Shown piece by piece: positions 45,875 through 56,429 of a stretch of 64,000 nucleotides of DNA (positions are counted from its first letter, which is position 1; each line of letters begins with the position of its first letter). The stretch is taken from positions 248,001 to 312,000 of the forward strand of contig NZ_JANKZG010000002.1 of NCBI RefSeq assembly GCF_027568475.1, in the 5' to 3' direction. Under the pieces are notes generated by a model, which had not been told where the DNA came from, did no database searches, and worked only from the letters and a program-made list of their open reading frames with translations. A program made the position numbers and the translations under genes. This stretch comes from Acinetobacter sp. HY1485. Its GTDB lineage: Bacteria; Pseudomonadota; Gammaproteobacteria; Pseudomonadales; Moraxellaceae.

Positions 45875-45898
45875 AAAAGGACGCCTGAGCGTCCTTTT
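45875..45898 (-). terminator. Terminator after guaA
   Basis: The 10-bp stem AAAAGGACGC/GCGTCCTTTT with a CTGA loop is followed on the minus strand by a T tract, four bases past the guaA stop. Confidence 0.92.
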
Positions 45899-45901
45899 AT
45901 C

Positions 45902-47470
45902 TTATTCCCACTCAATTGTTGCAGGTGGTTTAGATGAAACGTCGTACACAACACGAGAAACATCTTTAATTTCATTCATAATACGCGTTGAGATTTTATC
46001 AACAAGGTCATACGGTAAGTGTGCAAAACGCGCGGTCATAAAGTCAACCGTTTCTACTGCACGTAATGCCACAACCCATGCATAACGACGACCATCACCC
46101 ACAACGCCTACAGACTTAACAGGTTGGAACACAGCAAATGCTTGTGCTGTTTTATCGTACCAACCACTTGCTCGTAGTTCTTGCATGAAAATGTCATCTG
46201 CAAGACGTAAAATGTCTGCATATTCTTTTTTCACTTCACCCAAAATACGTACGCCTAAACCAGGACCTGGAAATGGATGACGGTAGATCATGCTATGTGG
46301 CAAACCAAGTGTTGTACCTAACTTACGTACTTCATCTTTAAACAAGTCACGTAATGGTTCAACTAAATCGAATGCTAAATCTTCTGGTAAACCACCCACA
46401 TTATGGTGTGATTTAATTACGTGTGCTTTACCTTGCTTGCTTGCAGCAGATTCAATCACGTCAGGGTAAATTGTGCCTTGTGCTAAGAATTTAACGCCAT
46501 CTAACTTACGCGCTTCTTCTGCAAATACTTCAATGAACTCACGCCCAATAATTTTACGTTTTGCTTCTGGGTCTACTTCACCTGCCAGCGCATTTAAGAA
46601 GCGATCTTCTGCATTTGCACGAATGACACGGATGCCCATGTTTTCTGCAAACATTTGCATCACTTGCTCGCCCTCGTTTAAACGAAGTAAGCCGTTATCT
46701 ACAAATACGCATGTGAGTTGGTCACCAATTGCTTTATGCAACAATGCTGCCACTACCGAAGAATCTACACCACCTGATAAACCTAAAAGAACTTTTTCAT
46801 CACCAATCTGTTCGCGTAATTGTTCTACACGTAAATCAATAATGTGTTCTGCTGTCCACAAATTTCCACAACCACAAATGTTGTGTACAAAATTAGATAG
46901 TAATTCAGCACCTTTATCAGTATGTGTAACTTCTGGGTGAAATTGAACACCATAAAAGCCACGTTTTTCATCACTTACCGCAGCAAAAGGACAACTTGGT
47001 GTGCTTGCAGTTGTCACAAATCCTTCAGGAATTTTGCTAACTTTATCGCCATGGCTCATCCAAACGTGAAGCTGATTTTCTTGGTCTTGTAAATTACCAA
47101 TTAATTTATCACGCTTTAAAATATCAACTTCAGCATAACCAAACTCATGTACTGTACCTGGCTCTACTTTACCGCCAAGCTGTTCTGACATGGTTTGTAG
47201 ACCATAGCAAATACCCAATACAGGCACACCTAAGTTAAATACAACTTCTGGCGCACGTGGACTACCTTCTTCATGTACACTTTCTGGACCACCAGATAAG
47301 ATAATCCCATTTGGATTAAATGCACGAATGTCTTCTTCAGACATGTCATACGCATACATTTCTGAGTACACACCTGCTTCGCGAACACGGCGTGCAATAA
47401 GTTGACTGTATTGTGAACCGAAATCCAAAATCAGGATACGATCTTCAGTAATTTGAGTATTGGTCGTCAT
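45902..47470 (-). CDS. guaA: GMP synthase (glutamine-hydrolysing)
   Basis: GuaA converts XMP to GMP using glutamine and ATP. From ATG 47470, with GGA five bases upstream, the protein starts [20 protein letters not shown], the typical opening; a longer frame adds seven atypical residues. It has a class I glutamine amidotransferase domain (GICYGLQTM with the catalytic Cys near 87-95, HPEVTH near 186) and an ATP-pyrophosphatase domain ([11 protein letters not shown] near 230-240). The C-terminal ends in PPATIEWE. guaB is not in this window. Confidence 0.96.
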   Translation of the reverse strand: MTTNTQITEDRILILDFGSQYSQLIARRVREAGVYSEMYAYDMSEEDIRAFNPNGIILSGGPESVHEEGSPRAPEVVFNLGVPVLGICYGLQTMSEQLGGKVEPGTVHEFGYAEVDILKRDKLIGNLQDQENQLHVWMSHGDKVSKIPEGFVTTASTPSCPFAAVSDEKRGFYGVQFHPEVTHTDKGAELLSNFVHNICGCGNLWTAEHIIDLRVEQLREQIGDEKVLLGLSGGVDSSVVAALLHKAIGDQLTCVFVDNGLLRLNEGEQVMQMFAENMGIRVIRANAEDRFLNALAGEVDPEAKRKIIGREFIEVFAEEARKLDGVKFLAQGTIYPDVIESAASKQGKAHVIKSHHNVGGLPEDLAFDLVEPLRDLFKDEVRKLGTTLGLPHSMIYRHPFPGPGLGVRILGEVKKEYADILRLADDIFMQELRASGWYDKTAQAFAVFQPVKSVGVVGDGRRYAWVVALRAVETVDFMTARFAHLPYDLVDKISTRIMNEIKDVSRVVYDVSSKPPATIEWE

Positions 47471-47758
47471 GGAATCCACTAACATAGGCAAAGAAGATAG
47501 GCACGAAATTTTAGCATTTTTCCCTAAGGGAGTATATATGTTAAAAACAACCGCTTATTTATGATTAACTTAGCTATAAATTCAAAAAATATCATACTGA
47601 TTAATTAAATAAGTGATAGAAATACTTTTCTACTCCAAACACTACAACGCATTTATATGCTTCTTTAAAGAACATTTTAAAAATATTGTTTTTGTCGTAC
47701 ACCCCATCCCATCACAAGAATGCGTACAATACCCCCATCATGGACGACCACTTTTTGT

Positions 47759-50700
47759 ATGAATAACTGGCTTATTATTGGCATACTCACTGTTTATATT
47801 TTAGTCCTTTTTGGATGTGCTTTTTTTGGCGAAAAATACGCAAAAACATTATCACCCAAACGTCACATGCTTTTGCTCAGTTTGGCACTTGGCGTTTACT
47901 GCTCGTCTTGGACATTTTTTGGTGCAACAGGCACAGCCGTACGCCAAGGCATTAACTACTTACCTATTTATTTAGGTCCCTTACTATTTTTATGGTTAGG
48001 TTACGATATTTGGCGCAGAATCGGGCGCATTCGTCAGCATCATTCTATTTCATCCATTGCCGATTTTATTGCCGCTCGTTACGGTAAAAGTGGCATGTTA
48101 GCCGCTTTAGTTACTATTTTATCGGTTATTGGAACGATTCCCTATTTAGCCTTACAACTGCGTGCGATTGCCCTAAGTACCCTTGTTATTTTACCCGATG
48201 ACAGCGCGTTACATCTAAGTCTTACCACCAATACAGTTTTAGTGCTTACAGGTATCTTGGCATTACTTGCCATGCTATTTGGCACGCGCCAAGCAGAAAG
48301 CACCGAGCAACACGGTGGACTCATGTTAGCTGTGGCATTAGAGTCATTTGTAAAATTAGTCGCGCTCATTGCAGTAGCATTATTTTTTGTATTTGACCAA
48401 CCACATAACATTGTACAAATTACACAAGATATTAAACAACAACTTCAAGAAGTTCAAAAATTTGGCGTCCCCGATACCTTTTGGATTCAAACACTTTTAG
48501 CAGGTTTAGCCATTATTTGCTTACCTCGCCAATTTCATATTGCCGTAGTCGAACTTAGAGAAGAACGTCATATTAAAGGCACACGGCGTTGGTTTTCGCT
48601 TTATTTACTTCTTACAGCACTTGCCATTATTCCAATTGCCAGTTGGGCATTGCACAGTAACACTAGTATTTTACCTATTCCCGATGTTGCCGTACTTAGC
48701 TTGCCCATCACCTATCAACACGAATGGCTCACGCTGCTGTCGTTTTTAGGTGGTTTTTCGGCATCTACAGGAATGCTGTTGGTAGCATCGGTTGCACTTT
48801 CTATTATGCTCAGTAATGACCTCATTATGCCTGCCTTATGGAAACTCAACCTACTGTCACGGCATGACCAACGCTTACCATTTGTACTTAAAATTGTGAG
48901 ACGTCTTTGTATTTTAATGGTAATGTCACTCGGTTTTTTATTTTTCCATTTTTTTGATGGCATTGATCGTCTGTCTGTTTTTGGACTGATTGCCTTTAGC
49001 GCGGTTGCACAATTTGCTCCTGCTCTCATTGGTGGACTGTACTGGCGTGGCGGTAGTCGCCAAGGGGTTTACGCAGGCTTATTTATTGGATTTGTCATGT
49101 GGGCATATACCCTCATCTTACCGATGGTGATTCATAGCTTGCCACCTCACTATGCACAAGCAGGGCAAAACTTACTCTATCACGGCTTATTTAATATCTC
49201 GGCTTTACGCCCTGAGGCATTACTTGGTCTAGAATCTCTTGCGCCTTTATCACACGGCGTACTGTGGTCTTTGGGTTTAAATACACTTGCCTATTTTTGG
49301 GTATCTAAACTCTATCGCCCAAGTGTGGCAGAACAAATCCAAGCAGAAAGTTTTTTTTATTACGATACGCCACGTTCATCGCAAAACATTATGGCAGACA
49401 TGGGCTATTTCCAATCTGATAGTCCCAAACTTAAAATTGGCGATTTAATTGCCTTAGCAACACGCATTACAGGTGAACAGGCAACACAACGTGCCTTTGA
49501 CCACTTTTGTGAAGAAAATTATCTCACGCTTTACCCCAACCGTGTTGCCAATAGCATGTGGTTACGTTTTACCGAGCAATATTTGGCAGGTACGATTGGT
49601 GCTGCTTCTGCTCGTACCTTACTTAAAACTGCACTTGTGAATAATGGGATTGGTATTGCCCAAGTGGCAAACATTTTAGACCAAGCCTCACAGTGGCAAC
49701 GCTTTAATCAAAACTCATTAATGACCATGATTGACCACATGACACAAGGGGTAAGTGTGGTAGATGCCAACATGTGTTTGGTCGCATGGAACACTCAATA
49801 TTTAAAGCTTTTTGATTATCCAAAAGATTTAGTCTATGTGGGTTGTCCGATTGCGGATCTCACACGTTACAACGCAGAAAGAGGTGACTATGGACCAGGG
49901 GCTGTAGAAGAACACGTTGCACGTCGTATTCGTTGGATGCAAGTGGGCAACAAACAAGAGTTTGAGCGCATTCGTAAAGATGGACGTGTCATTCAAATGC
50001 AAGGTAACCCCATCGAAGGCGGTGGTTTTGTAACGACATTTGTAGATATTACGAGCTTTAGGGAAAACGAAGCTGTACTTGAAGCCCATGTGAGCGAACG
50101 TACCCAACAGCTTGCCACCGCATTAAAAGAACAAAAACAAGCAAGAGAACAAGCCGACCAAGCCAATATGTCTAAAAGCCGATTTATTGCGGCAGCCAGT
50201 CACGATTTATTACAACCGATGCATGCAGCACGTTTATTTAGTACGGCATTAGAACAAGGTATTGAAAATGAAGAAGATAAAAAAACCTTAGAACAGCTAG
50301 ACCGCGCCCTACACGGAGCAGAAAGTATGCTCTCCGCTTTACTTGATATTGCACGTTTAGAAGGTGGAACTATTCAACCTAAACGAATGTCATATCCATT
50401 ACATGATTTACTCAGCGACTTAGCACTTCAATTTAAATCCATTGCTGCACAGCGTAGTATTCAATTTAAAGTACACGATGCTACTTTTTGGATTGATACA
50501 GACCCACAATGGATTCGTCGTATTATTCAAAATTTTGTGAGTAATGCGTTACGTTACACAGCTCAAGGTAAAATTGTGGTGGGTACATTACGTTCTGCAC
50601 AAAAACCACAACATATTCGTATTGGCATTTGGGATACAGGTCCGGGTATTGATGAGGAACAAAAAGCAAAACTGTTCCAAGAGTTTGAACGTTGCGGACA

Positions 50701-51244
50701 TACCTCACCTTGGGGTGAGCAAGGGTTAGGATTAGGACTTGCCATCGTTAAACGCATGACACATCTATTAGATTACCCTGTTAATGTGTACTCAACCAAA
50801 CATAAAGGCTCGTGCTTTATGATTGAAGTACCGATTGTAGAAGCACCTAAAGTGCCTAAAACAACACCACAACCTGTCATGATGCAACAAACTCAATATA
50901 ACGTACTGTGTTTAGATAACGATGAAACCATTTTAGAAGGTATGACGACGCTACTTACAAAATGGGGCTACAAGGTATTTAAAGCACGTGAACCTGAGGA
51001 TGCTAAACAGATCATTGATCAAGAAAAGATTCAAATTTGGATGATTGACCAACATTTAAATTTAGAAAAACGTGGTCTTGATTTTATTGAGAAATATCGC
51101 TCTGCACATATTCCTGTTGCACTCATTACCGCAGATTCAGACCCAGATTTACCTCAAAAATTGAAAGGCATGAATGTGATGTTACTCAAAAAACCCCTCA
51201 AACCTGCTTCAATGCGTGCGTGGTTATCAGGGCTTAAAATCTAG
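47759..51244 (+). CDS. SSS-domain hybrid histidine kinase, CrbS/MxtR-like
   Basis: From ATG 47759 the protein has 1161 residues. Residues 1-520 form a sodium:solute-symporter-type membrane domain (13 helices, including FGATGTAVRQG near 56-66). A PAS domain (about 650-760), a coiled coil, a HisKA dimerisation domain with SHDLLQPMHAARLF near 815-828, a HATPase (DTGPGIDEEQ, GLGLGLAIVKRM) and a C-terminal receiver domain follow. This layout matches CrbS/MxtR kinases that control acetate use with a LuxR-type partner, here encoded convergently at 51241. The assignment is from architecture and recall. An earlier ATG at 47720 is in frame. Both genes share the CTAG at 51241-51244 for their stops. Confidence 0.82.
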   Translation: MNNWLIIGILTVYILVLFGCAFFGEKYAKTLSPKRHMLLLSLALGVYCSSWTFFGATGTAVRQGINYLPIYLGPLLFLWLGYDIWRRIGRIRQHHSISSIADFIAARYGKSGMLAALVTILSVIGTIPYLALQLRAIALSTLVILPDDSALHLSLTTNTVLVLTGILALLAMLFGTRQAESTEQHGGLMLAVALESFVKLVALIAVALFFVFDQPHNIVQITQDIKQQLQEVQKFGVPDTFWIQTLLAGLAIICLPRQFHIAVVELREERHIKGTRRWFSLYLLLTALAIIPIASWALHSNTSILPIPDVAVLSLPITYQHEWLTLLSFLGGFSASTGMLLVASVALSIMLSNDLIMPALWKLNLLSRHDQRLPFVLKIVRRLCILMVMSLGFLFFHFFDGIDRLSVFGLIAFSAVAQFAPALIGGLYWRGGSRQGVYAGLFIGFVMWAYTLILPMVIHSLPPHYAQAGQNLLYHGLFNISALRPEALLGLESLAPLSHGVLWSLGLNTLAYFWVSKLYRPSVAEQIQAESFFYYDTPRSSQNIMADMGYFQSDSPKLKIGDLIALATRITGEQATQRAFDHFCEENYLTLYPNRVANSMWLRFTEQYLAGTIGAASARTLLKTALVNNGIGIAQVANILDQASQWQRFNQNSLMTMIDHMTQGVSVVDANMCLVAWNTQYLKLFDYPKDLVYVGCPIADLTRYNAERGDYGPGAVEEHVARRIRWMQVGNKQEFERIRKDGRVIQMQGNPIEGGGFVTTFVDITSFRENEAVLEAHVSERTQQLATALKEQKQAREQADQANMSKSRFIAAASHDLLQPMHAARLFSTALEQGIENEEDKKTLEQLDRALHGAESMLSALLDIARLEGGTIQPKRMSYPLHDLLSDLALQFKSIAAQRSIQFKVHDATFWIDTDPQWIRRIIQNFVSNALRYTAQGKIVVGTLRSAQKPQHIRIGIWDTGPGIDEEQKAKLFQEFERCGHTSPWGEQGLGLGLAIVKRMTHLLDYPVNVYSTKHKGSCFMIEVPIVEAPKVPKTTPQPVMMQQTQYNVLCLDNDETILEGMTTLLTKWGYKVFKAREPEDAKQIIDQEKIQIWMIDQHLNLEKRGLDFIEKYRSAHIPVALITADSDPDLPQKLKGMNVMLLKKPLKPASMRAWLSGLKI

Positions 51245-51891
51245 ATTTTTTGCTCATCAATATTAAGTGCACCAATAGCAAGAACTGCTTGGGTACGGTT
51301 TTGTACCCCAAGTTTTCTAAAAATTGCTGTGACGTGCGCTTTGATCGTCGCTTCCGACACCTCAAGCTCGTATGCAATTTGCTTATTAAGCAGCCCTTCT
51401 GCCACCATCATCAATACTCTAAATTGCTGTGGCGTTAAAGATTGAATACGCTCTGCTAACGCAGTTTCATCAGCTGCACGGGCATCAAAATTTAGGTGAT
51501 GCGGTAGATTTTTAGGTAACCAAATATCACCCTCTAATACCTGTTCAATGGCTTGGCTAATGTCGTTTGGATGTGCCGATTTTGGAATATAGCCCATTGC
51601 ACCATGCGCAATGGCACGCTGAATAATAGACACTTCTTCATGCGCAGAAACTACAATAATGGGTAAAGCAGGATATTGTGCACGCACATGCACCAATGCC
51701 GAAAAACCTGATGCACCGGGTAAATTTAAATCAAGCAAAACTAAATCTGGCTCTGCGCCACTTTCTAATACGCTGTATAACTCATTTACGGCTGCCGTTT
51801 CTTGGATATTGGCATGCGGTAAACCTTGCCGTATTGCTTGAATTAAAGCATGACGAAATAAAGGATGGTCATCAACAATTAATATATTCAT
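51241..51891 (-). CDS. LuxR-family response regulator, CrbR/ErdR-like
   Basis: The 216-residue regulator has a receiver domain with the phospho-acceptor aspartate in LVLLDLNLPGASG near 55-67 and a C-terminal LuxR-type helix-turn-helix (LTPQQFRVLMMVAEGLLNKQIAYEL near 148-172). It is the likely partner of the adjacent SSS-domain kinase, whose gene it faces tail to tail. The two stop codons overlap inside the palindrome CTAG, so neither gene has its own terminator in between. Homologues activate acetyl-CoA synthetase genes; target sites cannot be judged here. Confidence 0.88.
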   Translation of the reverse strand: MNILIVDDHPLFRHALIQAIRQGLPHANIQETAAVNELYSVLESGAEPDLVLLDLNLPGASGFSALVHVRAQYPALPIIVVSAHEEVSIIQRAIAHGAMGYIPKSAHPNDISQAIEQVLEGDIWLPKNLPHHLNFDARAADETALAERIQSLTPQQFRVLMMVAEGLLNKQIAYELEVSEATIKAHVTAIFRKLGVQNRTQAVLAIGALNIDEQKI

Positions 51892-52066
51892 ACGTATCTT
51901 CGCAATATGGCGGTGTTCAATCCATGAAGTGCAATCTTACAGGAATTTATTTTAAACGGTGCTTTTTGTAGCTTTATTTTAATGCTTTGTACTATTTGCA
52001 GGATTACGGTTAAAATTTTTAAGGCATTCAGGCAAAATAACATTTTTAATTCAAGAGAAAGGCACA

Positions 52067-53029
52067 GTGGCAGAACAACAGCAATCCTCGACACTTCATG
52101 ATGTCGCGCAAAATACGGGCAACTTTATTCAAAAGGCAGGCGAAAACGTCGTTCAAACCAGTCATAAATATCATGATGCCTATAGCACTATTGATAAAAT
52201 TATGGATACCTTTTGGCAACGCTTACCGTACTTGTGTATTGCGATTGTCGTTTTTTTCATTTTTTATCTGCTGTCTAAATTATTTAAAGCCTTTGTTGTT
52301 CGTGCCTTATCAAACCGCTCTTATACACGCCAAAACCTTGTTCTTGTTTTAAACCGTGTGGGCAGTACACTCATTGTCTTTTTTGGGTTTTTAATTGCAT
52401 TGGTGATTGCCATTCCAGGTTTTACTCCGGGTCAGCTTATGAGTGCCTTAGGGGTCGGCTCTGTTGCCATTGGTTTTGCATTTAAAGATATTTTTCAAAA
52501 CTTACTTTCTGGTATTTTAATTTTACTTAGTGAACCTTTCCGTATTGGTGATGCGATTGTATGTAACGGCTTAGAAGGTACTGTAGAAGATATTCAGATT
52601 CGTGCAACCTTTTTACGTTCTTATGATGGTCGCCGTTTAGTGATTCCAAACGCAACAGTTTATACCAGCTCCATTACAGTTGTAACAGCGTATACACAGC
52701 GCCGTTGTGACTTTAACGTGGGCATTGGCTATGATGATGACGTACAAAAAGCAAAAGATATTGTACTTAAAATTCTAAATGAAAATCGTAGTGTACTCAG
52801 CCAACCTGCTTTCTCTGTAAATGTTACGGCACTTGCAGACAGTTCAATTACGCTGAATGTACGTTGGTGGATTGATACCACTGAAGCGAGTATTTTAGGC
52901 TCTACAAGTGAAATTCAGGAATTGGTTGTAATTGCATTTGCAAATCACTCAATCAGTATTCCATATCCAATTACAGAACAAATTGCACGTCCTACCGAGC
53001 AACCTGCTTTAGAAGCGCCTAAAGTTTAA
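52067..53029 (+). CDS. Small-conductance mechanosensitive channel, MscS family
   Basis: MscS-type channels open under membrane tension to release solutes in osmotic downshock. The 320-residue protein starts at GTG 52067, with AGAGAAAGG upstream. It has a helical N-terminal part, three membrane segments (about 55-155), the pore-lining motif GVGSVAIGFAFKDIFQNLLSG near 136-156, and a cytoplasmic MscS domain with FRIGDAIVCNGLEGTVEDI near 164-182. The N-terminal 45 residues are soluble and of unknown function. It has its own terminator. Confidence 0.93.
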   Translation: MAEQQQSSTLHDVAQNTGNFIQKAGENVVQTSHKYHDAYSTIDKIMDTFWQRLPYLCIAIVVFFIFYLLSKLFKAFVVRALSNRSYTRQNLVLVLNRVGSTLIVFFGFLIALVIAIPGFTPGQLMSALGVGSVAIGFAFKDIFQNLLSGILILLSEPFRIGDAIVCNGLEGTVEDIQIRATFLRSYDGRRLVIPNATVYTSSITVVTAYTQRRCDFNVGIGYDDDVQKAKDIVLKILNENRSVLSQPAFSVNVTALADSSITLNVRWWIDTTEASILGSTSEIQELVVIAFANHSISIPYPITEQIARPTEQPALEAPKV

Positions 53030-53039
53030 TTATCAAAAT

Positions 53040-53066
53040 CAAAGAAGCACATTTTGTGCTTCTTTG
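53040..53066. terminator. Terminator between MscS gene and orphan gene
   Basis: The long perfect stem CAAAGAAGCACA/TGTGCTTCTTTG with a TTT loop lies between the convergent MscS and 446-aa genes and can serve both. Confidence 0.92.
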
Positions 53067-53078
53067 ATTTTAAAAAAA

Positions 53079-54419
53079 TCATAGGCCAAGCTTTCGATAC
53101 AAATTTATCATTTTAGGTGTTCTTAAACACTCTATTGCATATTTGTCCTGTACCCAATCTTCTACATAACCACAATAATGTTGTCCCAATACACAGATCA
53201 TTATTTCTTCTACTGATAGAATACTATGTTCATCTTCCTTATATTTATTTAATTCTTCTAATAAAATTTCCATCGACCCTACATTATTAAAATAGATAAA
53301 AAAATCTGCAAATTTAGTAGTATCAAAATTTTCATTTTCTAATAAGACTTCGAACATTTGAAAATAAATTCTTACAGATTTATTCGTTACACCCTGACGG
53401 TTTAATAAAATAGTTGGAATAGAGTTTTGTAAAATACTATGATAAATATCTATTTTCTTTGCAAAATCTTTAAAAACATTTATATACTTAAAGTCTTCAA
53501 GTACAAGTGAAAATACCGCAAAACTATTTGCTTCAACAAGATAAGTATCATAATTAACGTGTAGGTATCTATGTTCACTACCTATAATTTCAATATAGGA
53601 TAGAATATCTTCATGCAATTCATGAAAACCCGCAGCACTGTTAAATAAACGATTGCCACCACAATCGGGTAATTGTGAAATACCTAATTTTTCTTGATTC
53701 AAAATATCCAAAACTTCAAATTTTAAACTATGGTTTTTTGTGAAACCATTTTTAAATAGTTGATTTAAATAACTTAAGATCGCTTTATAATTTTTAACAT
53801 TATATTCAAAAGCAATAATTTCTACACTTGCTAAAACATTATTACTTATTGCTTTAAAATATTCATTTTTAGTTTCAATTACCTCTATTTCAAGTTCAGG
53901 GTCACTATTGGATATCAATGTGTAATAGAAATCTTTATCTAGTTCTTTTACATAATCTAAATATTCAATCCTATCAGCATCATAATATTCATGTGGCCCC
54001 ATACAACGAATACAAAACATAAGTATTTTTATTCTCTCTTTATCTTGATCCCTTAAATTTAGATTGGGCTTTTTTATCCATTTTGGAGAATATTTATTTA
54101 CATCTGCATTATAAAAATAATGAGGTAAAATTACTTTTTCAGTAAAAGTTTTATGCAAATAACCTTGACGATATAATTTTGAAAACAAAGTATTTATTTT
54201 TTTAAAAAAATTTAAATATATTTTGAAATCAAATGGTGTTGTTTCTATAAAAAACTCTACTGAATTAATCAAATCTGTAAAAGTTGGCGTCTCAATTTGG
54301 ATTTTCCCTTTAGAGTTTTTTAAATACAAACTTAAACGACCTGTATCTAGTGTTACAAACTCAATATCACTATTTTGAATTTGATTAATCCATATTTGCT
54401 GATTCTCACATGAAAGCAT
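53079..54419 (-). CDS. Unrecognised 446-residue protein (AT-rich accessory gene)
   Basis: No family was recognised. The protein is soluble, with no signal peptide or membrane helix, and rich in Asn, Lys, Ile, Phe and Tyr, as expected from its very AT-rich gene. It seems largely helical, with an acidic centre and a short Cys-containing stretch FCIRCMGPHEYY near 132-143 that could bind metal. GHYCGY and CGGNRLFN are other Cys-bearing spots. It lies between the MscS terminator and rsmE, on the minus strand, with low GC compared with both. It may be a horizontally acquired accessory gene, possibly an antiphage or toxin-related protein; that is only a guess. Confidence 0.6.
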   Translation of the reverse strand: MLSCENQQIWINQIQNSDIEFVTLDTGRLSLYLKNSKGKIQIETPTFTDLINSVEFFIETTPFDFKIYLNFFKKINTLFSKLYRQGYLHKTFTEKVILPHYFYNADVNKYSPKWIKKPNLNLRDQDKERIKILMFCIRCMGPHEYYDADRIEYLDYVKELDKDFYYTLISNSDPELEIEVIETKNEYFKAISNNVLASVEIIAFEYNVKNYKAILSYLNQLFKNGFTKNHSLKFEVLDILNQEKLGISQLPDCGGNRLFNSAAGFHELHEDILSYIEIIGSEHRYLHVNYDTYLVEANSFAVFSLVLEDFKYINVFKDFAKKIDIYHSILQNSIPTILLNRQGVTNKSVRIYFQMFEVLLENENFDTTKFADFFIYFNNVGSMEILLEELNKYKEDEHSILSVEEIMICVLGQHYCGYVEDWVQDKYAIECLRTPKMINLYRKLGL

Positions 54420-54468
54420 CTAGCACATCCTATTATTTTTATAAAATAAATTTAATATATATTATAAT

Positions 54469-55161
54469 TTATCCTAACCGCCCAAGCACATAAGAAATTG
54501 CCGTTTCTGTTCTTAAAATTCGATCACCCAAAGTCACTGCTTGGCAACCATTTTGTTTCAAAAGTTCAATTTCATAATCAATAAAACCACCTTCAGGACC
54601 AATCACAACAGTACAAGGCTCACTCATGTGTCTTGGCATAGTCATAGTTGCATAAGGATGTGCTACATAACTTGGTTGTTCAAATGTAGATAAAACATCT
54701 TCAACAAAAGGTTTAAAACGTTTATAAAACTGAATATCAGGAAAAACCGTATCGCCTGCCTGCTCTAAACCTAATGTTATGTATTCATCTAATTGGTTTA
54801 AAAAAGGGCTTTGCCAATAACTTTTATCTACACGATAACTATGAATTAAGCTGATACGGTTTACGCCCATACTGACACTGTCCATAATTAAACGGCGCAA
54901 TACTTTAGGACGAGGCAATGCCACCACTAAATGAATGGGTAATTTGTTTGGGACACTTTCTTCATATAATGGCTCAACCTGAATTAAATGTGGTTCAACA
55001 TGAACAACTTTAACCAAATAACGTTTTGCATTTTTAAACCCAACTTTAAGTGTATCTCCCACTTGCACTTTTAAATGGGTATGCAAATGTACAAGTTGTC
55101 TTTCTTCTGTAATTGACCATATATCTAGCACAGACTGTGGCTCTAATAACACAATATTCAT
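54469..55161 (-). CDS. rsmE: 16S rRNA m3U1498 methyltransferase RsmE
   Basis: RsmE methylates U1498 of 16S rRNA. The 230-residue SPOUT-fold enzyme has an N-terminal PUA-like domain and the C-terminal knot with GPEGGFIDYEIELL near 188-201 and LGDRILRTETA near 211-221. The ATG overlaps the waaA stop by four bases, giving translational coupling with waaA. It lies just upstream of the accessory 446-aa gene. Confidence 0.93.
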   Translation of the reverse strand: MNIVLLEPQSVLDIWSITEERQLVHLHTHLKVQVGDTLKVGFKNAKRYLVKVVHVEPHLIQVEPLYEESVPNKLPIHLVVALPRPKVLRRLIMDSVSMGVNRISLIHSYRVDKSYWQSPFLNQLDEYITLGLEQAGDTVFPDIQFYKRFKPFVEDVLSTFEQPSYVAHPYATMTMPRHMSEPCTVVIGPEGGFIDYEIELLKQNGCQAVTLGDRILRTETAISYVLGRLG

Positions 55162-56429
55162 ATCAAGAAACGGTCAATCAGTTGAGTATGTTGTTTCAAA
55201 GAACCTTTATTATTTTGCATAATATCTTTGGCTTTTTGTGCAATGAGCAGTCGCTCTGTTGGGTTATCTACCAACTGTAATATTTTATGTACAACGTCTT
55301 GTACGTCCTGTGCGATCTTAACGGCATCTTCTGCCATAAAATAATCAACAATCGCTTGAAAGTTGAAGTAATTTTTTCCAACTATCGTTGGCACACCCAA
55401 CGAAATAGGCTCTAAAATATTATGCCCACCCCCTGGTGTATTTAAAGAACCACCTACAAATGCCACATGTGCTAAGGCATACCACAACCATAACTCGCCC
55501 ATACTATCAGCTAAGTACACTTGTGTATCAGTCGTAATTTCTTGTTTTAAGCTACGACGATGCGTCTTTAACTCTAATTGTTGCGCAATTTCAAACACTG
55601 CATCAAACCGTTCAGGATGACGAGGTACCACAATACACAACAAATTTGGATCTTGCATCAAAGCAGATTTTAACGTGACAAGAAGCTGTTGCTCTTCGGG
55701 CGCATGTGTACTTGCAAATACAATAATTTTACGATGTTGTAACTGCCATAAGGTTTTAAGCCGTTCTGCTTCATCCAAAAATGATTGAGGTGCATGAATA
55801 TCAAATTTAATATTCCCCACAATACTCATTTGCTTTGGATTTTTACCCAACTGTTTAAAACGCTCAAAAGTGGCTTGGTCTTGTGTGGCAATCCAATCTA
55901 GGCTGTGCAACATCGGTCGGGTCAACGACTTAATTTTTGCGTAACCGTTTGCAGATTTTTCGGATAACCGTGCATTAAGCAAAAGTTTAGGCGTAGGCAC
56001 ATTTGCAAGTAAATTCGCCCAAAGCTCTGTTTCCATCAATAATAAAATTTTAGGTTGATACAATCTTACAAAGGCTTTTATTTTCTTTTTTTGATCAACA
56101 GGTAAAAAAACTGCCTGAAATAAATCAGGATATTGCTGTTCAAATAATGTCTTTGCTCGTGCTTGTCCTGTTTTAGTGGTATTGGTAAGTAATACAGGAA
56201 AACCTTGTTTTAAATAATGTTCAACTAAAGGTTGTGCAGCATTGGTCTCACCTACTGAAACTGCATGAAACCAAATCGCTTGTGTATTTTTAGGTGCTAA
56301 AAAAGGGCCAAAACGTTGGCTCATTTCAAGCTGTAACCCATTTGAATTTTCAGCACGTTGACGAATACGCCACACATAAAGCGGTTTTAAAAGCGTTAGT
56401 AAAACATCATACCAAATAGGAGGTTGCAA
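55158..56429 (-). CDS. waaA: 3-deoxy-D-manno-octulosonic acid transferase
   Basis: WaaA (KdtA) adds Kdo to lipid A precursor at the inner membrane. The 423 residues are normal. The N-terminus has a membrane anchor-like stretch and the GT30 domain with WFHAVSVGETNAAQP near 49-63, followed by the GT-B C-terminal half with GGSLNTPGGGHNILEP near 327-342. It is coupled with rsmE through a four-base stop/start overlap. It links with lptFG in the same window as part of LPS/lipooligosaccharide biogenesis. Confidence 0.94.
   Translation of the reverse strand: MQPPIWYDVLLTLLKPLYVWRIRQRAENSNGLQLEMSQRFGPFLAPKNTQAIWFHAVSVGETNAAQPLVEHYLKQGFPVLLTNTTKTGQARAKTLFEQQYPDLFQAVFLPVDQKKKIKAFVRLYQPKILLLMETELWANLLANVPTPKLLLNARLSEKSANGYAKIKSLTRPMLHSLDWIATQDQATFERFKQLGKNPKQMSIVGNIKFDIHAPQSFLDEAERLKTLWQLQHRKIIVFASTHAPEEQQLLVTLKSALMQDPNLLCIVVPRHPERFDAVFEIAQQLELKTHRRSLKQEITTDTQVYLADSMGELWLWYALAHVAFVGGSLNTPGGGHNILEPISLGVPTIVGKNYFNFQAIVDYFMAEDAVKIAQDVQDVVHKILQLVDNPTERLLIAQKAKDIMQNNKGSLKQHTQLIDRFLI

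Noticed and set aside
45862..45975. Longer N-terminus for the HNH nuclease
   Set aside because: It would run through the guaA terminator and into the guaA coding region; ATG 45861 has a GAGGT ribosome binding site.
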